A DNA stretch of 64,000 bases from Nostoc cf. commune SO-36 (lineage in GTDB: Bacteria; Cyanobacteriota; Cyanobacteriia; Cyanobacteriales; Nostocaceae): NCBI RefSeq assembly GCF_023734775.1, contig NZ_AP025732.1, positions 3,540,501 to 3,604,500 of the forward strand, given 5' to 3'. Position 1 is the first letter of the stretch; every line of letters starts with the position of its first letter. Under the pieces are notes generated by a model, which saw nothing but the letters and a program-made list of their open reading frames with translations, ran no database searches and was not told the DNA's origin. Below are positions 1 to 10,210 of this stretch, piece after piece. Both the position numbers and the translations under genes were made by a program.

Positions 1-45
1 GTGGCGTAGCAGTCGTGCATTTGTTGGATAGGCAGTAACTGAACA

Positions 46-219
46 GTGGGAATTCTGAAGTTTACTACCGACTTTCAAGAACTTTATGATGTGCAGTTTC
101 TAGCTGGTGTACAGCATCCGATGCTTTTGAACCAGGAATTAAAAGAAATCTGCCAAGCATTTACTGCGCCAGATTTGAACTGCTCACTGCGACTAAGTGC
201 GGTGATTGCTAATGACTAA
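46..219 (+). CDS. Small ORF or 3' remnant of an unidentified gene
   Basis: An open frame of 57 codons runs from a GTG at 46 to TAA at 217-219, just upstream of the large repeat protein. Its product is mildly acidic with no recognisable domain. The same frame upstream is closed by stops at 7-9 and 40-42, so this could be the tail of a gene broken near the window edge rather than an independent small gene. I do not recognise the family. Confidence 0.25.
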   Translation: MGILKFTTDFQELYDVQFLAGVQHPMLLNQELKEICQAFTAPDLNCSLRLSAVIAND

Positions 220-282
220 GCAATCTGTTTAATCAGAGCGTAATTGTTGAAATAAAATTTTTAGTTTTTTTAGAGGTTTTTT

Positions 283-3200
283 ATGACTGAATTCAAAGTA
301 AATACTACTGTTATCGGTAATCAATCTAACTCCACAGTAGCGATAGATCAAAATGGGAACTTTGTCATTTGCTGGACTAGTTTTGATGAGAACGGGGTTG
401 GTGGGATATATGCCCAACGATACAACAATGATGGGGCACCTCAAGGGAATCAATTTAAGGTCAATACCCTGACCACAGACAATCAAAGTATCCCCACAGC
501 AGCGATGGATGCAAACGGGAACTTTATCATTTCCTGGACTAATTTTGCTGAGAACGGGTCTAGCACTGGGATATATGCCCAACGCTACAACAGTGCAGGG
601 ATGCCTCAAGGAGGTGAATTTAAAGTCAATACCGACATCGACAGCATTTTGGACTCCACTGTAGCGATAGCGATGAATGCAAATGGGGCCTTTGCCATTT
701 CCTGGAGTAAATTGGAGGTGGATGGATCTGACTTTGAGGTATATGCCCGACTCTACGACAGTACTGGGATGCCTCAAGATGTCCAATTTAAGGTCAATAA
801 AACCTTTGAAGACAAACAATATTACCCCACAGTCGCAATGAATGTAGATGGGGGCTTTATCATTTCCTGGACTAGCAATCTTCAAGATGATTCTGGCAAT
901 GGGATATATGCCCAACGCTACGACAATACTGGGATGCCTCAAGGAGAGGAATTTCGGGTTAATGCCACCATCATCAACAATCAAACTAACCCCACAGTTG
1001 CGATAGATGCGACAGGAAACTTTGTTATTTCTTGGCAAAGCGAGAACCAGGACGGAGATGGCTATGGGATATATGCCCAACGCTACAACAGTGCAGGGGA
1101 GGCTCAAGGGAACGAATTTCGGGTCAATACCAAAATCGTTAACGATCAAATTAACCCCAAGGTAGCGATGGATGCAAGGGGAAACTTTGTCATTTCTTGG
1201 CAAAGCAATGTTCAAGACAATTCTGGCTATGGGATATATGCCCAACGCTACGACAGTGCAGGGAATGCTCAAGGGGAAGAATTTCAAGTCAATGCTTATA
1301 CTTCCAACGACCAAAGTATCCCCACAGTAGCGATGAATGGAAAGGGAGACTTTGTAATTTCCTGGACTAGTTATGGTCAAGATAGGCTAGTACCGCAGGA
1401 TGAGGACATAAATTCTAATGGGGGGATATATGCCCAACTATACAAAAGTGGGGTTCCTCCGATAATTACCTCTGTTTCTACATCTGCCCTAGAATACACT
1501 GAGAACGCCAATACAATCATCGACTCAGGCATCACCGTTAGCGACAAAGATTCAGATAACTTAGCTAGTGCCACCGTTAGCATTACTAGTGGTTTTATTT
1601 CTGCTCAAGATACCCTCGCCTTCACCAGCGAAAATGGGATTACGGGCAGCTACAACAGTAGCACAGGTGTTTTAACCTTAACTGGCAGTTCCAGCGTTGC
1701 TAATTATCAAACCGCACTACGTTCCGTTACTTATAGCAACAGGAGTGATAACCCCAGTCTCACACCTCGTACCGTCAGATTTATAGTTAATGATGGGTCT
1801 ACTAATAGCACTGCCATTACCCGCAACATTAATATTACGGCAGTGAATGATGCACCTGTTGCTGCTGCCACCAACTCTGTCCTGCTATACACTGAGAATA
1901 CCACTACAGCCATCGACTCAGGCATCACCGTTAGCGATGTAGACTCTCCTACCCTAACTAGTGCCACCGTCAGCATTACCAGTGGCTTTATTTCTGCTCA
2001 AGATACCCTCGCCTTCGCCACCCAAAATGGGATTACAGGCAGCTACGACAGCAGCACAGGTGTCTTAACGTTAAATGGCAGTGCCACAGTTGCTAATTAT
2101 CAAACCGCACTGCGTTCCGTTACTTATACCAACAGCAGTGACAACCCCAGTCTCACACCTCGTACTGTCAGCTTTCTAGTTAATGATGGGTCTACTAATA
2201 GCACTGCCATTACCCGCAACATTAATATTACGGCAGTGAATGATGCACCTGTTGCTGCTGCCACCAACTCTGTCCTGCTATACACTGAGAATACCACTAC
2301 AGCCATCGACTCAGGCATCACCGTTAGCGATGTAGACTCTCCTACCCTAACTAGTGCCACCGTCAGCATTACCAGTGGCTTTATTTCTGCTCAAGATACC
2401 CTCGCCTTCGCCACCCAAAATGGGATTACAGGCAGCTACGACAGCAGCACAGGTGTCTTAACGTTAAATGGCAGTGCCACAGTTGCTAATTATCAAACCG
2501 CACTGCGTTCCGTTACTTATACCAACAGCAGTGACAACCCCAGTCTCACACCTCGTACTGTCAGCTTTCTAGTTAATGATGGGACTGCTAATAGTACTGC
2601 CGTTACCCACGATATTAATATTACAGGAGTGAATGATGCACCTGTTGCTGCTGCCACCAACTCTGTCCTGGCATACATTGAGAACGCCACTACAGCCATC
2701 GACTCAGGTATCACCGTTAGCGACATAGACTCTCCTACCCTAACTAGTGCTACCGTCAGCATTACCAGTGGCTTTATTTCTGCTCAAGACACCCTCGCCT
2801 TCACCAGCAAAAATGGGATTACGGGCAGCTACGACAGCAGCACAGGTGTTTTAACCTTAACTGGCAGTTCCAGTGTTGCTAATTATCAAGCCGCACTACG
2901 TTCCATTACTTATAGCAACAGCAGTGACAACCCCAGTCTCACACCTCGTACTGTCAGCTTTATAGTTAATGATGGGACTGCTAATAGTACTGCCGTTACC
3001 CGCGATATTAATATTACAGGAGTGAATGATGCACCTGTTGCTGCTGCTACGAACTCTGCCCTGGCATACATTGAGAACGCCACTACAGCCATTGACTCAG
3101 ACATCACCGTTAGCGACGTAGACTCAGATAATCTTGCTAGTGCCACCATTAGAATTACCAGTGGCTTTATTTCTGCTCAAGACACCCTCGCTTTTACCAA

Positions 3201-6200
3201 CCAAAATGGGATTACGGGCAGCTACAATAGCAGCACAGGTGTTTTAACCTTAACTGGCAGTTCCAGCGTTGCTAATTATCAAACTGCACTGGGTTCAGTT
3301 ACTTATAGCAACAGTAGTAATAAGCCCACCCTCACACCTCGTACTGTCAGCTTTCTAGTTAATGATGGGACTGCTAATAGTACTGCCGTTACCCACGATA
3401 TTAATATTACAGGAGTGAATGATGCACCTGTTGCTGCTGCCACCAACTCTGTCCTGGCATACATTGAGAACGCCACTACAGCCATCGACTCAGGTATCAC
3501 CGTTAGCGACACAGACTCTCCTACCCTAACTAGTGCTACCGTCAGCATTACCAGTGGCTTTATTTCTGCTCAAGATACCCTCGCCTTCACCAGTAAAAAT
3601 GGGATTACGGGCAGCTACGACAGCAGCACAGGTGTTTTAACCTTAACTGGCAGTTCCAGTGTTGCTAATTATCAAGCCGCACTACGTTCAGTTACTTATA
3701 GCAACAGTAGTAATAAGCCCACCCTCACACCTCGTACTGTCAGCTTTCTAGTTAATGATGGGACTGCTAATAGTACTGCCGTTACCCGCGATATTAATAT
3801 TACAGGAGTGAATGATGCACCTGTTGCTGCTGCTACAAACTCTGCCCTGGCATACATTGAGAACGCCACTACAGCCATTGACTCAGACATCACCGTTAGC
3901 GACGTAGACTCAGATAATCTTGCTAGTGCCACCATTAGAATTACCAGTGGCTTTATTTCTGCTCAAGACACCCTCGCTTTTACCAACCAAAATGGGATTA
4001 CGGGCAGCTACAATAGCAGCACAGGTGTTTTAACCTTAACTGGCAGTTCCAGCGTTGCTAATTATCAAACTGCACTACGTTCAGTGACTTATAGCAACAG
4101 TAGTAATAAGCCCACCCTCACACCTCGTACTGTCAGCTTTATAGTTAATGATGGGACTGCTAATAGTACTGCCGTTACCCGCAATATTAATATTACGGCA
4201 GTGAATGATGCACCCGTTGCTGTTAACGATAGCATTACCACAAACAAAGACACACCTATTATCATTAGTGCTACTACTCTGTTAAGCAATGATACAGATG
4301 CTGATATTAGTGATGTATTGAGCATTACTGACTTCACCCAACCTATTCAAGGAACTTTAGTTAACAACAACAACGGTACTTACACTTATACACCTGTCCA
4401 AAACTATTATGGCTCCGACGGCTTCACTTACACCATGAGTGATGGGCAGGGAGGCAGTAGTACTGCTACGGTCAACTTGACCATTAATGAAATCACCCCT
4501 CCAATTAATGGCACTTTAGTTGCAGACAAGCTGACTGGTACGGAGAAGAGTGATATCATCTCAGGATTGCAGGGCAATGATACCCTCCAAGGACTAGGTG
4601 ATAACGACACTCTTAATGGCGGCGATGGAAATGATTCTTTAGATGGTGGTGCAGGGGCTGACAGCCTCATCGGTGGTAAAGGCAATGATATTTACATCGT
4701 AGACAACCTGAACGATTCGATTACTGAAGGCTTAAATGCAGGTACAGATTTAGTTAAGTCTTCGGTAACTTGGGTGTTGGGAGCTAACTTGGAAAACTTG
4801 ACCCTGACTGGAAGTGAAGCAATCAATGGTACTGGTAACAGCTTTAATAATATCCTGATTGGAAATGCTGCCGCTAACTTCTTGAGTGGAGAAAATGGCA
4901 ATGATAGCTTGACTGGTGATGTAGGTGATGACACCTTAGTGGGCAGTGTAGGCAATGACACCTTAGATGGAGGTTTGGGAGCTGATAGTCTCATTGGTGG
5001 AGCTGGCAATGACATTTACATCGTAGACAATCTGAGCGATTCGATTACTGAAGGCTTAAATGCAGGTACAGATTTAGTTAAGTCTTCGGTAATTTGGGTG
5101 TTGGAAGCTAACTTGGAGAACTTGACCCTGACTGGAAGTGAAGCAATCAATGGTACTGGCAACAATCTTAAGAATATCCTGATTGGAAATACTGGCGCTA
5201 ACATCTTGAGTGGAGAAGATGGGAACGATAGCCTGATTGGTGGTGTAGGCAATGATACCTTGTTCGGCGGTGTAGGCGATGACACCTTAGATGGAGGTTT
5301 AGGATCTGATAGTCTCATTGGTGGAGCTGGCAATGACATCTACATCGTAGATAACGTGAACGATTCGATTATTGAAGGCTTAGATGCAGGTATAGATTTA
5401 GTCAATTCTTCGGTGAATTGGGTGTTGGTAGATAACCTGGAGAAGCTGACTCTGACTGGAAGTGGGGCAATAAGTGGTACTGGTAACAGCCTTAATAACA
5501 TCTTGACCGGAAATAGTGGCGCTAACACGTTGAGAGGAGAAGATGGCAATGATAGCCTGATTGGTGGTTCTGGGAATGACACTTTGTTGGGCGGTGTAGG
5601 CGATGACACCTTAAATGGAGGTGCAGGAGTTGACAGTCTTGATGGGGGAGTTGGTAATGACATTTACACTGTAGACAACGTGAACGACTCTATTATTGAA
5701 GGCTTAGATGCAGGTACAGATTTAGTCAATTCTTCGATAACTTGGGTGTTAGGCAATAACCTGGAGAACTTGACCCTGACTGGAAGCAAGCTAATTAATG
5801 GTACTGGTAACAGCCTCAATAACACCCTGACGGGAAATACTGGCGCTAACACTTTAATAGGAGGAGATGGTAATGATAGCCTCTCTGGAAACTCAGGCAA
5901 TGACACCTTGCTCGGTGGTCTAGGTGATGATTTACTAGCTGGTGGAGTTGGTCTAGATGTGCTGACTGGTGGAATTGGGCAAGACAGTTTCAACCTAACT
6001 GGTAGCCGTACTGGAGGCTATGATACGATCGCTGATTTTACTCTTGGAGATGATACTATCTTGGTTTCCAAGGCTGAATTTAAACTAGTTCAATCTCAGA
6101 ATACTACGCTCGATTCGGGCTTGTTTCTACTTGGTACTAGTGCGATCGCAGGAGGCGATCGCTTCATCTATGATCAAACTACGGGGAACCTATTCTTTGA

Positions 6201-6294
6201 CGCAGATGGGATTGGTAAGACTGCACAAATTAAAATTGCCCACTTCTCGAATCAGGTAGCGCTTACTAGTGCAAATATTACTGTAATTGCCTAA
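283..6294 (+). CDS. Giant repeat protein: propeller-like repeats, cadherin-like repeats, RTX calcium-binding repeats
   Basis: The 2003-residue product is a probable secreted or surface adhesin. Residues about 4-390 hold seven copies of a ~55-residue motif (FKVNT...GNFVISW...GIYAQRYN), the right number for one seven-bladed beta-propeller. Residues about 401-1315 hold seven nearly identical 131-residue units ending in VNDAPVA, of the cadherin/VCBS-like class. A diverged cadherin-like domain follows, then four ~108-residue blocks with RTX nonapeptides (GGxGxDxLxGG) and an acidic C-terminal tail. There is no N-terminal signal peptide, which fits type I secretion by a C-terminal signal; no transporter partner is adjacent. 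AGAGG at 272-276 lies 6 nt before the ATG. The function (adhesion, biofilm or motility) is inferred from architecture only. Confidence 0.85.
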   Translation: MTEFKVNTTVIGNQSNSTVAIDQNGNFVICWTSFDENGVGGIYAQRYNNDGAPQGNQFKVNTLTTDNQSIPTAAMDANGNFIISWTNFAENGSSTGIYAQRYNSAGMPQGGEFKVNTDIDSILDSTVAIAMNANGAFAISWSKLEVDGSDFEVYARLYDSTGMPQDVQFKVNKTFEDKQYYPTVAMNVDGGFIISWTSNLQDDSGNGIYAQRYDNTGMPQGEEFRVNATIINNQTNPTVAIDATGNFVISWQSENQDGDGYGIYAQRYNSAGEAQGNEFRVNTKIVNDQINPKVAMDARGNFVISWQSNVQDNSGYGIYAQRYDSAGNAQGEEFQVNAYTSNDQSIPTVAMNGKGDFVISWTSYGQDRLVPQDEDINSNGGIYAQLYKSGVPPIITSVSTSALEYTENANTIIDSGITVSDKDSDNLASATVSITSGFISAQDTLAFTSENGITGSYNSSTGVLTLTGSSSVANYQTALRSVTYSNRSDNPSLTPRTVRFIVNDGSTNSTAITRNINITAVNDAPVAAATNSVLLYTENTTTAIDSGITVSDVDSPTLTSATVSITSGFISAQDTLAFATQNGITGSYDSSTGVLTLNGSATVANYQTALRSVTYTNSSDNPSLTPRTVSFLVNDGSTNSTAITRNINITAVNDAPVAAATNSVLLYTENTTTAIDSGITVSDVDSPTLTSATVSITSGFISAQDTLAFATQNGITGSYDSSTGVLTLNGSATVANYQTALRSVTYTNSSDNPSLTPRTVSFLVNDGTANSTAVTHDINITGVNDAPVAAATNSVLAYIENATTAIDSGITVSDIDSPTLTSATVSITSGFISAQDTLAFTSKNGITGSYDSSTGVLTLTGSSSVANYQAALRSITYSNSSDNPSLTPRTVSFIVNDGTANSTAVTRDINITGVNDAPVAAATNSALAYIENATTAIDSDITVSDVDSDNLASATIRITSGFISAQDTLAFTNQNGITGSYNSSTGVLTLTGSSSVANYQTALGSVTYSNSSNKPTLTPRTVSFLVNDGTANSTAVTHDINITGVNDAPVAAATNSVLAYIENATTAIDSGITVSDTDSPTLTSATVSITSGFISAQDTLAFTSKNGITGSYDSSTGVLTLTGSSSVANYQAALRSVTYSNSSNKPTLTPRTVSFLVNDGTANSTAVTRDINITGVNDAPVAAATNSALAYIENATTAIDSDITVSDVDSDNLASATIRITSGFISAQDTLAFTNQNGITGSYNSSTGVLTLTGSSSVANYQTALRSVTYSNSSNKPTLTPRTVSFIVNDGTANSTAVTRNINITAVNDAPVAVNDSITTNKDTPIIISATTLLSNDTDADISDVLSITDFTQPIQGTLVNNNNGTYTYTPVQNYYGSDGFTYTMSDGQGGSSTATVNLTINEITPPINGTLVADKLTGTEKSDIISGLQGNDTLQGLGDNDTLNGGDGNDSLDGGAGADSLIGGKGNDIYIVDNLNDSITEGLNAGTDLVKSSVTWVLGANLENLTLTGSEAINGTGNSFNNILIGNAAANFLSGENGNDSLTGDVGDDTLVGSVGNDTLDGGLGADSLIGGAGNDIYIVDNLSDSITEGLNAGTDLVKSSVIWVLEANLENLTLTGSEAINGTGNNLKNILIGNTGANILSGEDGNDSLIGGVGNDTLFGGVGDDTLDGGLGSDSLIGGAGNDIYIVDNVNDSIIEGLDAGIDLVNSSVNWVLVDNLEKLTLTGSGAISGTGNSLNNILTGNSGANTLRGEDGNDSLIGGSGNDTLLGGVGDDTLNGGAGVDSLDGGVGNDIYTVDNVNDSIIEGLDAGTDLVNSSITWVLGNNLENLTLTGSKLINGTGNSLNNTLTGNTGANTLIGGDGNDSLSGNSGNDTLLGGLGDDLLAGGVGLDVLTGGIGQDSFNLTGSRTGGYDTIADFTLGDDTILVSKAEFKLVQSQNTTLDSGLFLLGTSAIAGGDRFIYDQTTGNLFFDADGIGKTAQIKIAHFSNQVALTSANITVIA
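292..1455 (+). repeat. Seven tandem ~55-codon propeller-like repeats
   Basis: Seven diverged in-frame copies begin with F(K/R/Q)VN and carry GNF(V/I)ISW and GIYAQRY cores. The periodicity also leaves the antisense strand open for 383 codons (229-1380), which is a by-product of the repeats. Confidence 0.8.
1483..4233 (+). repeat. Seven tandem 393-bp units (cadherin-like)
   Basis: Equivalent codons recur exactly every 393 bp (for example TAC of the Y(T/I)EN motif at 1495 and 1888). Units 2 and 3 are almost identical at DNA level. Units 4-5 and 6-7 form a duplicated two-unit block: 4 and 6 share SGITVSD...SPTLTSATVS, while 5 and 7 share SDITVSD...SDNLASATIR. Conservation at silent sites indicates recent expansion or gene conversion. 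Confidence 0.9.
4540..6000 (+). repeat. RTX block array, 324-bp higher-order period
   Basis: Four 324-bp blocks, each with glycine/aspartate nonapeptides followed by NDIY(I/T)VDN and an ENLTLTGS segment, start near 4687, 5011, 5335 and 5659. The glycine-rich nonapeptides match the calcium-binding beta-roll consensus GGxGxDxUx. Confidence 0.85.
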
Positions 6295-6436
6295 CGGAAG
6301 CTAACTGTAGCCAATATGGTTCAGTTAAGGGTTATGGGTGTAGATGATTTAGTTTTTCAAGACGCGATTAACGGCGTCTCTACATCTGGGTTTTGTTGCT
6401 CATTCTGAAGTGTATTGAACTATAGCCAGCATTGGG

Positions 6437-6479
6437 AGATTACCCAGTAAGAGACAGATAAACTCTTGCTGGGTAATCT
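6437..6479. terminator. Long hairpin between convergent genes
   Basis: The 17-nt arms 6437-6453 (AGATTACCCAGTAAGAG) and 6463-6479 pair with one mismatch across a 9-nt loop. The hairpin lies between the 3' ends of the repeat-protein gene and the convergent small gene, so a bidirectional terminator is likely, although no strong T-run follows. Confidence 0.6.
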
Positions 6480-6519
6480 GTCATGGATACAGACTTGAGT
6501 GCAACACAACTGCAAACTT

Positions 6520-6954
6520 TTAACTTTCCTCTTGGGAATAACCATTTTTCTCGCGTTTGAGGCTTTCTTCTAAGGCTTGAATTTGTTCGCGTCGAGCTTC
6601 CAACTCTAAGGAACGCCGTGCTAAGTCTTGGTTCTGCAACGTCAGGGATTGTCGCCAATGTTCTGCTCGTTCGGCTTCGTGCTGCAAAAATTCTGGGGTA
6701 ATGCCGATGGTGAGGTAGCTTTGTACTAGATGGAGTACCCAGTTAGTGGCATCTTCTAGTCTTTCAATGTCGCCTGTAGGGGAAAGTTCTACTAAAACAA
6801 GCAAGTTCTCACTCATGAGCTTTCCCTTGCCTAGCAAAATGAAAGCCTCTTCAGGAATTATCGCCCACAAGTTATCAGCTTCTTGACGCGCCAACAAGCG
6901 TAACTGGTGCTGCTCTAAAAAATCGTTTTTACGCACCTGGGCTAGATATAGCAT
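6520..6954 (-). CDS. Conserved cyanobacterial hypothetical protein with C-terminal coiled coil
   Basis: The product has about 144 residues. The N-terminal half looks globular (QVRKNDFLEQHQLRLLARQE, then VLVELSPTGDIERLEDAT), and the last ~50 residues are a charged heptad-like helix (ELEARREQIQALEESLKR). The frame opens at a TTG at 6978, but ATG at 6954 is preferred: it has GGAG upstream and it leaves the AATTCAAA-type tandem repeat out of the gene. No membrane segment or enzyme motif is visible. It is transcribed in the same direction as, and downstream of, valS. Confidence 0.6.
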   Translation of the reverse strand: MLYLAQVRKNDFLEQHQLRLLARQEADNLWAIIPEEAFILLGKGKLMSENLLVLVELSPTGDIERLEDATNWVLHLVQSYLTIGITPEFLQHEAERAEHWRQSLTLQNQDLARRSLELEARREQIQALEESLKREKNGYSQEES

Positions 6955-7109
6955 GAGGGTCGCTTTGCTCCAATTCAAAATTCAAAATTCAAAACAATTT
7001 AATAAAAATAAGTGTCAAAATTGATATTTTATTAATTGCAAATGGGTAATTGGGAATTATTGACACTCCCATTACCCATTACAGTTATCCTAAGCCACGC
7101 AAGCGATGC

Positions 7110-10095
7110 CTACGACAATCCCTTCAGACGCTCGCGCAAAATTTCAGCTTGCTTTTGTGCTTCTGTTAAGGCATCCCGCGCTCCTTGTACCACATCAGCC
7201 CTAGCTCTATCTACGAAACTAGGATTGTTTAATCTGGTACTCAGGGATTGAACTTCGGCTTCAGCTTTACTCAAGCTTTTTTCTAGCTTGGCACGTACAG
7301 CTTCAATATCTACCACACCGCTTAGAGGAATTAGCACCTGTATTGTACCAATTACACCTGCGATCGCATTTTCTGATTCTTGTGGTTGTTCTAATTCTCT
7401 CTGCGGGAAAAATCGGCTCCATAACCTAAGTCTTGCTTGAGCAGTGAGTAAATTTTGGCTAACAAACCACGTGGTGTAACCAAAACCAACTAATTCAAAG
7501 AAAGTTCCGACGATGGGAATGTCATCAATGGCATTTCCCGCAGCTAAACCTAATCTACCAAAGACAATGGCCACAATAATTAAGCCAATTGTCTTCAAAC
7601 CCCTTTGAGGTTTTTTCGCAGCAACAGTTTGGTTTTCTTGCTTGTCGGTAATAGTTAAAGTCTCAACCTTCGCCAAATCTTTAATGTAATCTTGTCCAGC
7701 AGTGAGAATTTGCCGCTCTTTCTCACTTTCAGTTTGCAAATTCGCTGTCACTTTTACCCCAGGCTTAATATCTGCCTCAGCCCGCAAATTCCGAATTGTG
7801 CGGATAGTAGCAATCAGTAATTCAAACTGTTCTTCTAAAGCTGAATCAATTAAATTTACATCTATCTGGGGATATATTTGCAACGGTAAAGTTTGCGGGG
7901 AATCTGCTGGTTGTTGGGTGAGAGTCTGCCAAATTTCTTCGGTAATATGAGGCATCAACGGATGAAGCAGTTTTAAAATTCCTTCCAATATGTAGCCGAG
8001 GGTTTGCTGTGCTACCCGCCGCGATACTGGATAGGCATCTGCTTGCAATCTGGATTTCACCAGTTCAATATATTGATCGCAGAAATCACCCCAAATAAAC
8101 TCATAGAGTCCTTTTGCTGCTTCCCCTAAACCGTAATTATCGATGTAATTGGTAGTTTGTTGGATAACTTGATGATACCGCGAGATAATCCAGCGATCGC
8201 TCAATTCGGTAGCTAGTGGATTCCCCAATTGTTGCGGTGTTTGTCCATCCAAATTCATCATCACAAACCGGGCAGCATTCCACAACTTATTTGCAAAGTT
8301 GCGCGATGCCTCCACCGATGCCGATTCATCCTTTTTGCGATCGTATTCTAAACGGATATCTTGACCAGCACCAGCCACTTCCCTAATTAAGGTATACCGC
8401 AGGGCATCAGTACCATACTTGTCAATTAATAACAATGGGTCAATGCCATTACCTTTGGTCTTTGACATCTTCTGACCTTTTTCATCCAGCACCAAACCAT
8501 GAATGTAAACTGTTTGGAAAGGCATTTGCTCCGTAAGATGCCCAGCCATCATGGTCATTCTAGCTACCCAGAAAAAGATGATGTCAAAGCCTGTTACCAA
8601 AGTGGTAGTCGGGTAGTAAGTTGCTAAATCTTGAGTTTGTTCTGGCCAGCCCAAAGTCGAAAATGGCCAGAGTCCAGAAGAAAACCAAGTATCTAGTACA
8701 TCTGGATCTTGTTCTAGCTTGACATTTTCTCCAAATTGCGATTTTGCTTTCTCCCAAGCTTCAGTTTCCGATTTTGCCACGACAAAGGGCGTATTATCGG
8801 TAATTTGTCCATCCGTTTCACTGACAGCGTACCAAGCCGGAATTTGGTGTCCCCACCATAATTGGCGAGAAATACACCAATCAGTCAGTTTTACTAGCCA
8901 ATCACGATAAACCTTTGTCCAGCGTTGGGGGACAAACTCTGGAGAAGTTTGCTGGTCGAGGAATTCGAGAGTGTTGTCAGCTAAGGGGCGAATTTTGACG
9001 AACCACTGAGTTGAGAGGAGAGGTTCAATAGGTACTTTACCGCGATCGCTGTAGGGAACGGTATGTTTATAATCTTCTATCTTTACCAAAAAGCCATCTG
9101 CTTCTAGGCGAGAAACCACATTTTTTCTAGCAACGAAGCGGTCTTGTCCTTGAAACTCCCCAGCATTGGCGTTGAGAGTGCCGTCTTTATTCATAATGTT
9201 GATAAACGGCAGATTGTGACGCTTACCCATGTCAAAATCGTTCGGGTCATGGGCGGGAGTTATCTTCACGCAGCCTGTGCCGAAAGTGGGATCAACATAT
9301 TCATCGCCAATGATGGGAATTTCTCGTTGTAAAATTGGCAGAGTTAGAGTTTTACCGATGAGATGTTTGTAGCGATCGTCATTGGGATTAACTGCTACAG
9401 CCGTATCACCCAGCATCGTTTCTGGTCGAGTTGTCGCCACCTCTACAAAACCGGAACCATCGGTGAGGGGATAGCGGAAGTGCCAGAGATTTCCATTCAC
9501 CTCTTGATTTTCCACTTCCACATCAGACACAGCCGATTGAGAAGCGGGACACCAGTTAACTAAATATTCACCACGATAAATTAAGCCTTCCTCGTAAAGA
9601 CGAGTAAATGCCTCGACAACAGCTTTAGATAAACCCTCATCCAGAGTAAACCTTTCCCGTGACCAGTCTACCGAGACACCCAAGCGTCGTAGCTGATTCA
9701 GAATCGTTCCCTCAGACTCCGCCTTCCATTGCCAAGCGCGTTCTAGGAATTTTTCGCGCCCCAACTCGTAGCGAGTTTTACCCTCTTTCTTGAGTTGTTT
9801 TTCCAGCATACTATGGACAGCGATGCTGGCGTGGTCAGTTCCGGGTAGCCACAGGGTATTGCGTCCCTGCATCCGGTTGGTAGCGCACGAGGGTATCAAT
9901 CAAGGAACTTTCAAAGGCGTGACCCATGTGTAAGCTGCCGGTGACATTCGGGGGGGGAATGACGATGCAGTAGGGTTCGCCGCCTTGGTTGGGGTCAGCT
10001 TTGTAAACTTGGTTGTCTTCCCAGAATTTTTGCCATTTGGCTTCGGTGGAAAAGGGGTCGTAGAGACTGGGGAGATTAGGAATGGTTGCGGTCAT
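7110..10095 (-). CDS. valS: Valyl-tRNA synthetase with inserted CAAD membrane domain (frameshifted)
   Basis: This is a class I aminoacyl-tRNA synthetase charging tRNA-Val. The N-terminus carries the HIGH motif as [13 protein letters not shown], and the KMSKS loop appears as KMSKTKGN. Editing-domain and anticodon-domain sequence follows. Near the C-terminus a ~100-residue segment with two hydrophobic helices ([20 protein letters not shown] and a second around [13 protein letters not shown]) interrupts the usual coiled-coil arm. This matches the cyanobacterial appended domain CAAD, known to tether some synthetases to thylakoids. Around 9875-9881 one extra base (CCAACCGG where CCACCGG is expected) shifts the frame between TLVRY and RMQGR. 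Without it the gene would encode about 994 residues. Since valS is essential, a sequencing error is the likeliest cause. Confidence 0.93.
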
Positions 10096-10160
10096 GCTGG
10101 GAAAACTAAAGAAGGACTTTTATAAATTTTGCCATAGGGTTGGAGAGGGATTGATGGAAA

Positions 10161-10190
10161 CGAACCGCAGAGGCGCAGAGAACGCAGAGG
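10161..10190 (+). repeat. Dispersed repeat, left inverted copy flanking the GxxExxY gene
   Basis: The copy begins CGAACCGCAGAGGCGCAGAG and continues for 30 bp. It matches the reverse complement of 10581-10610 at 28 of 30 positions. Further degenerate copies lie at 15395-15424, 38697-38727 and 46233-46277. Confidence 0.85.
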
Positions 10191-10210
10191 GAAGAGAGTT
10201 AGGAGAGGAG

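Noticed and set aside
229..1380. 383-codon antisense frame
   Set aside because: It mirrors the periodic repeats of the sense gene; no start signals, and its product merely repeats the complement of the propeller units.
1731..5993. Series of 79-109-codon antisense frames spaced 393 or 324 bp
   Set aside because: Their spacing equals the sense repeat periods, so they are shadows.
10082..10210. Longer start of the GxxExxY gene at GTG/ATG positions 10082 or 10154
   Set aside because: It would overlap valS and translate the dispersed repeat; AGGAGAGGAG directly before ATG 10211 supports the short form. Not fully excluded.
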